Assembly: GCF_002043095.1 (NCBI RefSeq)
Contig: NZ_MVOC01000065.1
Coordinates: 1-57,645 of the forward strand
Direction of reading: 5' to 3'
Source of the DNA: Mycobacterium sp. AT1
Lineage (GTDB): Bacteria; Actinomycetota; Actinomycetes; Mycobacteriales; Mycobacteriaceae
DNA length: 57,645 nt
Shown here in pieces: positions 8,701 through 16,268 of the stretch (the stretch's first letter is position 1; the number at the start of each line of letters is the position of its first letter). Position numbers and translations under genes: made by a program. Below the pieces are notes generated by a model. That model did no database searches and was not told the DNA's origin. It worked only from the letters and a program-made list of their open reading frames with translations.

Positions 8701-10035
8701 ACCGGTGGCGGTGTCGATGACGGTCACGGTGTTCTTGGTCGAACTCGACACGTACAGCCTGGTGCCGTCCGGTTTGACCGCGACGCCGTCGGGTTCTGCG
8801 CCTGCGGCGAAGGTGCCCACCACGGTGCCGGTCACGGTGTCGATCACCGTGACGGTGCCTGCGCCGCGGTTCGTGACGTACGCCCGCGTATTCGTGGCGG
8901 CGGCGGCGCCTGCCCCTCCTGAGGCCACGTCGGTGCGCACGGACAGCGGAATGGCTCCGATGGGTATGTCGATCTGGACGGCCACCTTGTTGACGCCGTC
9001 GGAGGCGGTGACCGTCATGGCGACGGTGTCGACCGTCGTCGTCAGGGCGGCAAGTACCCGCTGAGCCGTCGTCGGGGTGTAGGTAAAGGACGCGGTTTTG
9101 CTGTTGTAGACCAACGTTCCCGTGGTCGGCTTGCCCGTCACCGCGAAGGTGACCTTCTTGCCCTGATCGTCGGTGCCGACGAGCTGACCCGTGATCGCGC
9201 CGGTCGTCGGGTTGGCGGTGCCGAACACCGCCTGGGCGGTCGGGGGTGCGTTGACCGCCGTCGTCGTCAGCGCGGTGGCGGTTTGCGACACCTTGGCCGC
9301 GGTGGTCGCGGTCGTGGTCACACCCACTTCGCGGCGGGCCGCGGCGAGGAGCATCCATGACATCGGCGACTCGGCAACACCGCGCTCCAGGGCCTTCAAG
9401 AACGACGACAGCGCGACCCCGACGGCATTGTGGAGAGCCGACGTGATGACCGCCTGGACCGGGCTCACCATGACCGGCGGTGCTGCGACCGCGGGTGCCG
9501 TCGTGACTTGCATGGCCGATGCGGCAGTGGTGACCGGGGTCTTGGCGGTTTGCGTCGACGTCTGGGTCGACGAAGCCGCGTCGTCGACCGTCTTGGTGAC
9601 GCGGGTGGTCTGCGCCGATGTGGACGTGGCCGGTTTGGTTCGGGTCTTGGTGGCCGGTTTCGGCTTTGGGTCGTCCGCGGACTTGTTTCCGTGTGTCGAG
9701 GTGTGCGCGCCACCGGAGGAGGACACCGTCACTCCCGGCGCGACCGCGTCGACGGTTTGTGACGTCCCCGTGCCGCCGCCACTCACCGGTGTGGTGGGGC
9801 CAGACGGGTTGCCGGTCGCAGGCGGATTGTTGGTCGGCTGCGGGGAGGTGTCGACCCCCGACGGCCCGGTGGTATCCGGCGTGCTGTTGCTGCTTGGGGG
9901 CGTCGACTTGTCGGGGCTGTCGCTCGCCGTCTCCGAGTCGGCCCACGCGATGCCCGCCGGGGCAGCGATGGCTGACCCAATCCCCAGGGCAACTGCCAAG
10001 GCGCCGATCCGACCGACGTACCTACTGTGTTTCAT
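5788..10035 (-). CDS. Large exported protein: cadherin-like repeats, beta-propeller and GH-A-type glycosidase domain
   Basis: Predicted exported protein of 1415 residues. Order: signal peptide 1-33 (hydrophobic run ending AWADS); Ser/Thr/Pro-rich linker 34-190; a short helical stretch 190-235; one Big/cadherin-like repeat 262-358; a YVTN-type beta-propeller 380-662 (units like GTVTVIDTVTGTVVGTF and KPDGTRLYVSSS); four more cadherin-like repeats at about 668-766, 770-870, 874-972 and 980-1079, each with a DPDGDPLSY-like and a GTFTYTPT-like motif; and a C-terminal TIM-barrel glycosidase 1090-1415. The last carries YEVWNEPN (acid/base Glu1210) and WATEYGQ (nucleophile Glu1329), as in clan GH-A (GH5/GH39 relatives). 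It probably acts on an extracellular or cell-wall polysaccharide, with repeats and propeller as spacer or adhesion modules; the substrate is unknown. ATG 10035 begins the signal peptide. It ends 9 bp from the nfo tail. Confidence 0.85.
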   Translation of the reverse strand: MKHSRYVGRIGALAVALGIGSAIAAPAGIAWADSETASDSPDKSTPPSSNSTPDTTGPSGVDTSPQPTNNPPATGNPSGPTTPVSGGGTGTSQTVDAVAPGVTVSSSGGAHTSTHGNKSADDPKPKPATKTRTKPATSTSAQTTRVTKTVDDAASSTQTSTQTAKTPVTTAASAMQVTTAPAVAAPPVMVSPVQAVITSALHNAVGVALSSFLKALERGVAESPMSWMLLAAARREVGVTTTATTAAKVSQTATALTTTAVNAPPTAQAVFGTANPTTGAITGQLVGTDDQGKKVTFAVTGKPTTGTLVYNSKTASFTYTPTTAQRVLAALTTTVDTVAMTVTASDGVNKVAVQIDIPIGAIPLSVRTDVASGGAGAAAATNTRAYVTNRGAGTVTVIDTVTGTVVGTFAAGAEPDGVAVKPDGTRLYVSSSTKNTVTVIDTATGVVKASIAVNAPTAITVSPTGGSVFLTNDVNGTVTRISTSTNKIATVTKLPVGSRPTEVVVSPDSKYVYVTATTATGSSTVLRFAPTSTTATKIAELSGPATGVVVSADNAKIFVSQVDGTVTVIDAKTQAVVKSIQTGAVATGLAVTRDGSTVLVTDDAGRVRAFGVANGELLNEVSTRPSTTPLSQGPATIISPDGTELYVTDYDAGTVHVVSLTPPNARPTAGTPTTGTPSTSTGATTGTIGVTDPDGDPLSYVVSGAPGKGKVVVNANGTFTYTPTAAARHAASTLNAPSSVTTDSFTVTVYDGRRGVVTTTITVAISPTNKVPTVKKTVGSPNASGVVTGSVKGTDPEKDLVTYSQASGPTKGIVTLTATGAFTYTPTAEARHAAMKIGATAADKKDTFTVAVADGHGGVVNVVVSVTIKPANVAPTGGGSTPVQTDPRTGVVTGTLTTVDADGDPLTYSVTGPKKGSIVVRPDGTFTYTPTTAARDAASAANATAATKSEAIAITVTDGYGGTAKFTLTVPIEPYPPGNRPPSNGQVVVTSTSSALGTVTGTVTSVDPEGDPLKYTVTGGPTKGVVKVDPLTGAFTYTPSVDARYTALATPGEDVDKFTVTVSDGLGGVTTTTVSVTVVTPAASAVDQRPTGIAVHVPDMLFYTQAQINDAFDALQANGIDTVRVLIPWAAIETFPGVYSWTAVDRVVNTAALRGIKVLGVLNSTPLWAAAPNTLPLAGMPKDNAQFAKFAKAVATRYKGKVGSYEVWNEPNGIQFWQPSPNAAQYTELLKAAYTAIKSADPNAVVVAAAVGAVVDFGNFSVNPVRFISEMYDAGAAGYFDALSFHPYLYNQAFSQQGAYPESPLNQAKRIYALMVANGDGDKKIWATEYGQPSSLVSQASQALFLGDFLRTWRTLPFAGPTFIHQLVDTNDASATEASFGLFDTNWVPKLALFTVKLVLAENKLIEAAKNATAL

Positions 10036-10379
10036 GCTACGAGACCCCAAATGTCAGCAATCAGCGCCCTGCGGCGACTGCGAGCCGCGGGTCGGCTATA
10101 TGGATTGAAACTGTTTGACGTCGGGGTCAGTTTAGCTTGCCGTGGACGTTGCTGCATAGGCGTATGTGATGTTTGCTAGGAATGCCTGAGGGCATACTTA
10201 TGCCAGTTCAAGTAGCTTGTAAAGACTTTCCTAGAGGTGTCCAATGAAATTAGCCAGGCTACGTCATCAAGATCACTGCAACTTGCTGTCGCCTCGCGGG
10301 GCGGCGGGGGCTGACGGGCGCGCGCGAGTGAACCGGCGCCAAGTGCGACGTCGTGCCGTGCGTGCGCCGATGAAACCGC

Positions 10380-10505
10380 GGTGGTGAACGGTGACCGACC
10401 ACACCGTCTCGGCGCCGGCGACAAGTCGCGCCACGTCGCTGGGTCACGGCTCCTACCTCTGACTGCCGCTGGTGAATGCGACGGTCGCCGCCCCTGAAAT
10501 CACGA
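10380..10505 (-). pseudogene. Decayed 3' part of a cupin gene
   Basis: Positions 10390-10505 align almost without gaps to 11726-11842, the distal half of the intact cupin gene, with most bases identical. Read on the minus strand it gives VISGAATVAF and LVAGAETVWSVT, matching VLSGAATVEF and FAAGAETVWTVT of the intact gene. Two stop codons and diverged codons lie between them. The N-terminal half is absent; where it should begin the sequence changes to an nfo-like tail. Confidence 0.75.
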
Positions 10506-10506
10506 G

Positions 10507-10551
10507 GAGGGACGCAAGGACGGCATCGCGTTCCTTCGCGACGACGTCTGA
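10507..10551 (+). pseudogene. Duplicated 3' tail of nfo
   Basis: The 45 bases, including the TGA, match the end of nfo (5734-5778) with three substitutions. They encode EGRKDGIAFLRDDV in place of EGRKDDIAFLRDNV. Nothing of the rest of nfo is present. The tail directly abuts the cupin relic, forming a chimera of two gene ends. Confidence 0.8.
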
Positions 10552-10633
10552 CGCTCACATGAACGGCGAATGTACGGAGGGTTGACTAACGTCACCACGG
10601 GAACACTGCACTTTCCGATCGCGAAAGGCTCCT

Positions 10634-11680
10634 GTGCCCGTACTCGACCAGTCATCCCCAGAAGTACTGGCCCATGCCAAGCCAGTGGCCGGCGTCCGCG
10701 AGCGACGACTCCGCATCGCGCGTCTGCTTGGGGTGGCCGTCTGGGCCTGCGTCGTGGGCTATCTGACCGTGACCCGTGGCTTCGCGTTCAACCGAGAGCT
10801 GTTGCTCGTCTACATCTGTACCGGCCTCGCAACCGCCAGCATCGGCCAGGGCCGCCGCGTCCTCTACGTCATTCGCGACTGGCTGCCGTTTGCGCTCCTC
10901 CTGATCGCCTACGACCTCAGCAGGGGAGCGGCGACGCTGATCGGCCGACCGACGATGTGGCTCTGGCAGGCGGACATGGATCGCCTGATGTTCTTCGGAA
11001 CCATGCCGACGGTGTGGCTGCAGGAGCGGTTGAAGCAACTGCAGCCGCCCTGGTGGGAGGTAGCGCTCAGCACCGTCTACATGTCGTTCTTCATCCTTCC
11101 GTACGTCGTGGCGGCGGTCCTCTGGCTTCGCAATCGTGACGAATGGAAGGCGTTCGTCCGATTGTTCGTCGGACTGAATCTCGCCGGGCTGGTCATCTAT
11201 GCGCTGCTTCCCGCTGCGCCGCCGTGGGCGGCTGCCAGGTGTACGCCCGACGACGTCGCCGCCGGGCCGTCGAACCCGCAGTGCATGTTCGGCTCCGGCC
11301 GTGGCGTCCCCGGCGGCGGACTGCTCGGGGCCGTGACACCCCACCACGACGGCGCCAACCCCTGGGTGCAGCGAATCGTTGGCCGGGGCTGGGACAACCT
11401 AAACCTGCACACGGCGAGCGCGCTGATCGATCAGGGGCAGGCCAGCGTCAATCTGGTTGCGGCGATCCCGTCGCTCCACGCCGGGATGAGCGCCGCGGTG
11501 TCGGCCTTCATCTGGACACGGGTGCGCCCCGGGTGGCGCCCCCTGCTGGTGGCGTATCCGTTGATCATGGCGTTCACGCTGGTGTACACCGCCGAGCACT
11601 ACGTCGTCGACATCCTGCTCGGGTGGGCGCTCGCGGCGGTCGTCTTGACGGCCCTGCGCCGCTACGAGGCGCGACGATGA
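10634..11680 (+). CDS. PAP2-superfamily membrane phosphatase/transferase (inositolphosphotransferase-like)
   Basis: A 348-residue multi-pass membrane protein. Hydrophobic segments occur near residues 30-50, 55-75, 85-105, 155-180, 190-212 and through the last 70 residues. The PAP2 catalytic signature is present: AAIPSLHAGMSAA (SxxxH motif) followed about 45 residues later by YTAEHYVVDILLGW, carrying the second His and Asp. A long loop near GSGRGVPGGGLL lies between. This architecture is typical of mycobacterial PAP2/Aur1-like proteins that move phosphate or phospho-inositol headgroups between lipids. The exact substrate is unknown. The GTG start at 10634 has GAAAGG upstream. It converges on the cupin gene, with 9 bp between. 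Confidence 0.82.
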   Translation: MPVLDQSSPEVLAHAKPVAGVRERRLRIARLLGVAVWACVVGYLTVTRGFAFNRELLLVYICTGLATASIGQGRRVLYVIRDWLPFALLLIAYDLSRGAATLIGRPTMWLWQADMDRLMFFGTMPTVWLQERLKQLQPPWWEVALSTVYMSFFILPYVVAAVLWLRNRDEWKAFVRLFVGLNLAGLVIYALLPAAPPWAAARCTPDDVAAGPSNPQCMFGSGRGVPGGGLLGAVTPHHDGANPWVQRIVGRGWDNLNLHTASALIDQGQASVNLVAAIPSLHAGMSAAVSAFIWTRVRPGWRPLLVAYPLIMAFTLVYTAEHYVVDILLGWALAAVVLTALRRYEARR

Positions 11681-11689
11681 GGGCTCCGC

Positions 11690-12031
11690 TCAGCTGGCGG
11701 TGAGGTAGACCTTCCGCAGGGTCTCGGTGACCGTCCACACCGTCTCGGCGCCAGCGGCGAACCGCACCATGTCGCCGGGTCCGAGGTGCATGGTCTCCGT
11801 GCCGGTGACGAATTCGACGGTGGCCGCGCCGGAAAGCACGACGAACACCTCGTCGGTCTCGACGTCGTTCATCACGCCCGGCGTCATTTCCCACACCCCG
11901 ACCTCGAGGCCGCCGAACTGGTCGACTGCCATCGCGCCCGTCGTGGGCTCGCCGCGCACCGACTGTTCGGCAGGGACCGGCTCGTGGTCGAGTTCGAGTG
12001 TCGCGGCGTGTACGACGGTGTTCGGCGTCAT
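11690..12031 (-). CDS. Small cupin-domain protein
   Basis: A single beta-barrel cupin of 113 residues. The core runs through GLEVGVWEMTPGVMNDVETD, VFVVLSGAATVEF and MHLGPGDMVRFAAG, which carry the usual cupin turns. However, the first motif has few of the His residues that bind metal in enzymatic cupins, so a binding or stabilising role is as likely as catalysis. I chose ATG 12031 because upstream codons look non-coding. It is divergent from fadE8 across a 73-bp gap, so the two may share a regulatory region. A decayed partial copy of the same gene lies at 10380-10505. Confidence 0.78.
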   Translation of the reverse strand: MTPNTVVHAATLELDHEPVPAEQSVRGEPTTGAMAVDQFGGLEVGVWEMTPGVMNDVETDEVFVVLSGAATVEFVTGTETMHLGPGDMVRFAAGAETVWTVTETLRKVYLTAS

Positions 12032-12104
12032 CGGATCAGTATGCGTGGACGTCGCCTCATTACGAACCTTGTGCAACTGTCGGTGAAATGTAACAGTGAA
12101 CGGC

Positions 12105-13733
12105 ATGCCGGACACGCACGTCGTCACCAATCAGGTCCCCACGCTGGAGGGTTACAACCCCGCGACGTCACCCGTGCTCGCCGAGGCGCTGATGCGCGAG
12201 GGCGGCCAGTGGGGTGCCGACGAGGTCTTCGAGGTCGGCGCGCTCGCGGGAGGCGCTCAAGCGCAGCGGTGGGGTGAGCTCGCCGATCGTCATCAGCCGA
12301 CACTGCGGACCCACGACCGCTACGGACATCGCGTCGACGAGGTCGAGTACGACCCCGCCTATCACGAACTGATGAGGGTCGCCGTCGGTCACGGCTTGCA
12401 TGCGGCCCCGTGGGCCGACGACCGGCCGGGCGCGCACGTCGTCCGCGCCGCCAAGACGTCGGTCTGGACACCGGAGGCGGGCCACGTCTGCCCGATCTCG
12501 ATGACCTACGCCGTCGTGCCCGCGCTGCGGCACAACCCCGAACTGTCCGCGGTCTACGAGCCCCTGTTGAGCAGCCGGGTGTACGACCCCGAGTTGGCGG
12601 TGCCCACCGCGAAGGCCGGCCTCACCGCGGGCATGTCGATGACCGAGAAGCAGGGCGGCTCCGACGTCCGCGCCGGCACCACGCAGGCGACGCCGAACGG
12701 AGACGGCACGTACTCGCTGCGGGGCCACAAGTGGTTCACCTCCGCCCCGATGTCGGACGTATTCCTGGTGCTGGCGCAAGCGCCCAACGGCTTGAGCTGC
12801 TTCTTCCTGCCGCGGGTGCTGCCCGACGGGACGCGCAACCGGATGTTCCTGCAGCGGCTCAAGGACAAGCTCGGCAACCACGCCAACGCGTCCAGCGAGG
12901 TCGAGTACGACGGCGCCACGGCATGGCTCGTCGGCGAAGAGGGTCGCGGGGTGCCGACCATCATCGAGATGGTCAACCTGACGCGGCTGGACTGCACGCT
13001 CGGCAGCGCGACCAGCATGCGTACCGGCCTGACCAGGGCCATCCACCACGCCCAGCACCGAAAGGCGTTCGGGGAGTACCTGATCGACCAACCGCTGATG
13101 CGCAACGTGCTCGCCGACCTCGCCGTCGAGGCCGAAGCCGCCACCATGCTGGCGATGCGGATGGCCGGCGCCACCGATGCGGCCAACCGCGGCGACGAGC
13201 GTGAGACCCTGCTGCGGCGAATCGGTCTCGCCGCAGGCAAGTACTGGGTGTGCAAGCGCGCCACCCCGCATGCGGCGGAGGCGATGGAGTGCCTTGGCGG
13301 CAATGGATACGTCGAGGAGTCGGGCATGCCCCGGCTGTACCGGGAGGCACCGCTGATGGGCATCTGGGAAGGCTCCGGCAACGTCAGCGCCCTGGACACG
13401 TTGCGCGCCATGGCAACCCGGCCCGCGTGCGTCGAGGTGCTGTTCGACGAGCTGGGTCGCACGGCGGGGCACGATCTGCGGCTGGACGCGCACGTGAAGT
13501 CCTTGCGCGCGGAGCTCGGCGATCTGGAGACCATCCAGTACCGCGGCCGCAAGATCGCCGAGGACATCTCGCTCGCCCTGCAGGGCTCGCTACTGGCGAG
13601 GTACGGCCACCCCGCGGTGGCGGAGGCGTTCCTGGCCAGCCGGCTCGGCGGCCAGTGGGGCGGAGCGTTTGGCACGCTGCCGACGGGCCTCGACCTGGCG
13701 CCGATCATCGAGCGTGCAATGGTCAAGGGATGA
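12105..13733 (+). CDS. fadE8: Acyl-CoA dehydrogenase, AidB-like (FadE8-type)
   Basis: Flavin-dependent acyl-CoA dehydrogenase of 542 residues, the long AidB-like subtype. The N-terminal AidB segment includes YNPATSPVLAEAL and VEYDPAYHELM. The flavoprotein core has MTEKQGGSDVRAGTT and YSLRGHKWFTSAPMSD. The C-terminal helical part has IEMVNLTRLDCTLGSA and AMECLGGNGYVEESGMPRLYREAPLM with the family Arg-Glu region. Its length and its position in front of two crotonases and a PaaX-like gene match what I remember of M. tuberculosis fadE8 (Rv0672). ATG 12105 is preferred over GTG 12096 by resemblance to relatives. The AidB family also includes alkylation-response proteins, so a role beyond beta-oxidation is possible. 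Confidence 0.88.
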   Translation: MPDTHVVTNQVPTLEGYNPATSPVLAEALMREGGQWGADEVFEVGALAGGAQAQRWGELADRHQPTLRTHDRYGHRVDEVEYDPAYHELMRVAVGHGLHAAPWADDRPGAHVVRAAKTSVWTPEAGHVCPISMTYAVVPALRHNPELSAVYEPLLSSRVYDPELAVPTAKAGLTAGMSMTEKQGGSDVRAGTTQATPNGDGTYSLRGHKWFTSAPMSDVFLVLAQAPNGLSCFFLPRVLPDGTRNRMFLQRLKDKLGNHANASSEVEYDGATAWLVGEEGRGVPTIIEMVNLTRLDCTLGSATSMRTGLTRAIHHAQHRKAFGEYLIDQPLMRNVLADLAVEAEAATMLAMRMAGATDAANRGDERETLLRRIGLAAGKYWVCKRATPHAAEAMECLGGNGYVEESGMPRLYREAPLMGIWEGSGNVSALDTLRAMATRPACVEVLFDELGRTAGHDLRLDAHVKSLRAELGDLETIQYRGRKIAEDISLALQGSLLARYGHPAVAEAFLASRLGGQWGGAFGTLPTGLDLAPIIERAMVKG

Positions 13734-13745
13734 CCCCCATCCGTG

Positions 13746-13806
13746 CGCGAGCAGTCGCAAAAGGCCCTCATGGGGCACATTTCAGGGCCCTTTGTGACTG
13801 CTCGCG
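13746..13806. repeat. Long palindrome after fadE8 (shared family with 55813-55867)
   Basis: Arms 13746-13768 and 13784-13806 pair over 23 bases with two imperfections. The sequence (GAGCAG, CGCAAA, GGCCCTCAT, then TTCAGGGCC and TGCTCGCGGG) is recognisably the same element as at 55813-55867. Here it sits between two co-directional genes, 12 bp after the fadE8 stop. It may act as a terminator or attenuator, or be a dispersed palindromic repeat. Confidence 0.7.
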
Positions 13807-13824
13807 GGGAGAGGTGATCGGCAA

Positions 13825-14763
13825 ATGACCCACGCCATCCGACCCGTCGACTTCGACAACCTCAAGACCATGACCTATGAGGTCACCGACCGCGTCGCCC
13901 GAATCACGTTCAACCGCCCCGACAAGGGCAACGCCATCGTCGCCGACACCCCACTGGAGCTGTCCGCGTTGGTCGAGCGGGCCGACCTCGACCCGAACGT
14001 CCACGTCATGCTGATCTCCGGCCGCGGTGCGGGCTTCTGCTCCGGCTTCGACCTGTCTGCCTACGCCGACCGCACGTCGTCGGCAGGCGGCACCGGCGGC
14101 TACAAGGGCACGGTGCTCGACGGCAAGACCCAGGCGGTCAACCATCTGCCCGATCAGCCGTGGGACCCGATGGTCGACTACCAGATGATGAGCCGGTTCG
14201 TCCGCGGCTTCGCCAGCCTGATGCACGCCGACAAGCCGACGGTGGTCAAGATTCACGGCTACTGCGTGGCCGGCGGCACCGACATCGCCCTGCACGCCGA
14301 CCAGGTGATCGTCGCCGCCGACGCGAAGATCGGCTACCCGCCGATGCGCGTCTGGGGGGTGCCCGCGGCCGGCCTCTGGGCGCACCGCCTCGGCGACCAA
14401 CGTGCGAAACGCCTTCTCTTCACCGGTGATTGCCTCACCGGCGCCCAGGCCGCGGAATGGGGACTCGCCGTCGAGGCGCCCGAACCCGAGGACCTCGACG
14501 AGCGCACCGAGAACCTCGTCGGACGCATCGCGGCCATGCCCGTCAACCAGCTCATCATGGCCAAGCTGGCGCTCAACACCGCCCTGTTCAACCAGGGCGT
14601 CGCCACCAGCAGCATGGTCAGCACGGTGTTCGACGGCGTCGCGCGGCACACGCCAGAGGGGCACGCCTTCGTCGCCGAGGCCACCGCCCGCGGGTTCCGC
14701 GACGCCGTGAAGTCGCGCGACGAACCGTTTGGGGACGCCGGCCGCAAGACCTCGGGCGTCTAG
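13825..14763 (+). CDS. echA4: Crotonase-family protein (enoyl-CoA hydratase-like, EchA4-type)
   Basis: A 312-residue member of the enoyl-CoA hydratase/isomerase superfamily, longer than the usual 260 residues because of an insert around YADRTSSAGGTGGYKG. The oxyanion-hole segments are HVMLISGRGAGFCSGFDLSAY and the later HGYCVAGGTDIALHADQ. Hydratase catalytic Glu residues are not at the usual places, so the reaction (hydration, isomerisation or hydrolysis) is uncertain. The length and neighbours match M. tuberculosis echA4 (Rv0673). ATG 13825 has a GGGGAGAGG stretch 10-19 bases upstream, contributed by the edge of the palindrome; an internal ATG at 13870 is the alternative. It is followed three bases later by the PaaX-like gene. 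Confidence 0.85.
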   Translation: MTHAIRPVDFDNLKTMTYEVTDRVARITFNRPDKGNAIVADTPLELSALVERADLDPNVHVMLISGRGAGFCSGFDLSAYADRTSSAGGTGGYKGTVLDGKTQAVNHLPDQPWDPMVDYQMMSRFVRGFASLMHADKPTVVKIHGYCVAGGTDIALHADQVIVAADAKIGYPPMRVWGVPAAGLWAHRLGDQRAKRLLFTGDCLTGAQAAEWGLAVEAPEPEDLDERTENLVGRIAAMPVNQLIMAKLALNTALFNQGVATSSMVSTVFDGVARHTPEGHAFVAEATARGFRDAVKSRDEPFGDAGRKTSGV

Positions 14764-14766
14764 CCC

Positions 14767-15492
14767 GTGCTCACTCGGCTGACGGCCAGGTCCGTCGTGC
14801 TGAGCGTTCTGCTCGGGGCCCATCCCGCGTGGGCCACCGCGGCCGAATTGATCAGGCTCACTGCCGATTTCGGGATCAGGGAGCCGACGCTGCGGGTGGC
14901 TCTGACCCGAATGGTCGGCGCCGGTGATCTGGTGCGCTCCGCGGACGGCTACCGCCTCTCGGACCGCTTGCTCGCCAGGCAACGCCGTCAAGACGACGCC
15001 CTCGACCCGAAGCTCCGGCCGTGGGACGGAACGTGGTCGACCCTGGTGATCACCAGCGTCGGAACCGACGCGAAAACCAGGGCGACCCTGCGAACGACTC
15101 TGCAGGCCAAGCGATTCGGCGAGCTGCGCGAGGGCGTGTGGATGCGACCGGCCAATCTCGACCTGCAGTTGGCCGGCGGACTCCTGGGGCGGGTGCGGGT
15201 GCTGAGTGCCCGCGACGACGACCCGGCCGGCCTCGTCGACGCGCTGTGGGACGTGCCCACCTGGGTTGACGCCGGGCGCCGCCTGCTCGACGACCTGTCC
15301 GGCGCCTCGGACGTGCCTGCCAGATTCGTGGCCGCCGCGGCCACGGTTCGGCACCTGTTGGCCGACCCCGTGCTGCCAGCCGAACTGCTGCCCGACGACT
15401 GGCCGGGGGCCGCACTGCGGCAGGCCTACCACGACTTCGCCGCCGAACTGGTGGCGCGACGCGACGACACGACACTGATGGAGGCCACGTGA
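14767..15492 (+). CDS. PaaX-family transcriptional regulator
   Basis: A 241-residue protein with the PaaX-like architecture: an N-terminal helix-turn-helix (LTARSVVLSVLLG, ELIRLTADFGIREPTLRVAL, RMVGAGDLVRSADGYRLS), a central domain beginning WDGTWSTLVI, and a C-terminal part with LLDDLSGASDVPARFVAAA. PaaX repressors respond to aryl-CoA (phenylacetyl-CoA) or related thioesters. Placed between two crotonases and behind fadE8, this one probably regulates a CoA-thioester degradation pathway. GTG 14767 follows the echA4 stop by three bases, and its stop overlaps the next GTG by four, so the genes are coupled. It corresponds to Rv0674 by context. Confidence 0.85.
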   Translation: MLTRLTARSVVLSVLLGAHPAWATAAELIRLTADFGIREPTLRVALTRMVGAGDLVRSADGYRLSDRLLARQRRQDDALDPKLRPWDGTWSTLVITSVGTDAKTRATLRTTLQAKRFGELREGVWMRPANLDLQLAGGLLGRVRVLSARDDDPAGLVDALWDVPTWVDAGRRLLDDLSGASDVPARFVAAAATVRHLLADPVLPAELLPDDWPGAALRQAYHDFAAELVARRDDTTLMEAT

Positions 15493-16268
15493 CCGACTAT
15501 CCAGGCGGCGTACGAGTGGAACGCAACGGTCCCGTCACGACGGTGATCATGAATCGGCCCGAAGCCCGCAACGCCGTCAACGGACCCGCCGCGGCCGGCC
15601 TTCACGCCGCGTTCGAAGACTTCGACGCAGACGACGACGCGGCCGTCGCGGTGCTGTGGGGTGACAACGGAACATTTTGTGCCGGAGCGGATCTCAAGGC
15701 TTTCGGGACGCCCGACGCGAACCCGGTACACCGCACCGGCCCCGGCCCGATGGGGCCGTCACGCATGACGCTGTCCAAGCCCGTCATCGCCGCGGTCAGC
15801 GGGTTCGCGGTGGCCGGGGGACTCGAACTCGCGCTGTGGTGCGACCTGCGGGTGGTCGAGGAGGACGCCGTCTTCGGCGTCTACTGCCGCCGCTGGGGCG
15901 TACCGCTGATCGACGGTGGCACGGTCCGGCTGCCGCGGCTCATCGGGCACAGCCGGGCGATGGACCTCATCCTCACGGGCCGAAGCGTCGACGCGAGTGA
16001 GGCGTTCGCGATCGGACTGGCCAACCGCGTCGTGCCACCCGGTGCGGCGCGTGAGGCCGCCGAGACGCTGGCAACCGAGCTGGCCGCGCTTCCGCAACGG
16101 TGCCTGCGGGCCGACCGGCTCTCCGCGCTCAACCAGTGGGGCATGTCGGAGGCCGAGGCGATGGACGTCGAATTCGGCAGCATGTCCCGGGTGGCCGCCG
16201 AATCACTTTCCGGGGCAAAGAAATTCGCCGACGGTGCGGGTCGGCACGGACTCGCTAGCCCTTCCTGA
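15489..16268 (+). CDS. echA5: Crotonase-family enoyl-CoA hydratase (EchA5-type)
   Basis: Classical-length crotonase of 259 residues. RVERNGPVTTVIMNRPEARNAV opens the fold, VLWGDNGTFCAGADLKAF forms the CoA-binding/oxyanion loop, and SGFAVAGGLELALWCDLRV is the second oxyanion segment. The WGVPLIDGGTVRLPRLIG region carries the position that is usually Glu in active hydratases. The C-terminal helix ends KKFADGAGRHG. GTG 15489 overlaps the PaaX-like stop. Its last 14 bases overlap the end of the convergent DUF3060 gene. In M. tuberculosis the equivalent gene (echA5, Rv0675) is followed by mmpL5/mmpS5, which are absent here. Confidence 0.86.
   Translation: MTDYPGGVRVERNGPVTTVIMNRPEARNAVNGPAAAGLHAAFEDFDADDDAAVAVLWGDNGTFCAGADLKAFGTPDANPVHRTGPGPMGPSRMTLSKPVIAAVSGFAVAGGLELALWCDLRVVEEDAVFGVYCRRWGVPLIDGGTVRLPRLIGHSRAMDLILTGRSVDASEAFAIGLANRVVPPGAAREAAETLATELAALPQRCLRADRLSALNQWGMSEAEAMDVEFGSMSRVAAESLSGAKKFADGAGRHGLASPS

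Larger units (their letters stand above)
10036..10633. other. Gene-free interval with promoter region and decayed sequence
   Basis: No intact gene is supported in these 598 bases. The left part (10036-10250) is less GC-rich than its surroundings and presumably holds the promoter of the minus-strand exported-protein gene. The part from 10380 to 10553 contains two relics listed separately (cupin tail and nfo tail). The last 80 bases precede the PAP2 gene, with GAAAGG about seven bases before its GTG. Confidence 0.6.

Noticed and set aside
5734..10551. Attachment-site duplication by an integrase, using the two nfo tails as direct repeats
   Set aside because: There is no integrase, excisionase or tRNA gene in the interval, and the second copy is fused to cupin sequence. 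Segmental duplication fits as well, so no attachment site is annotated.
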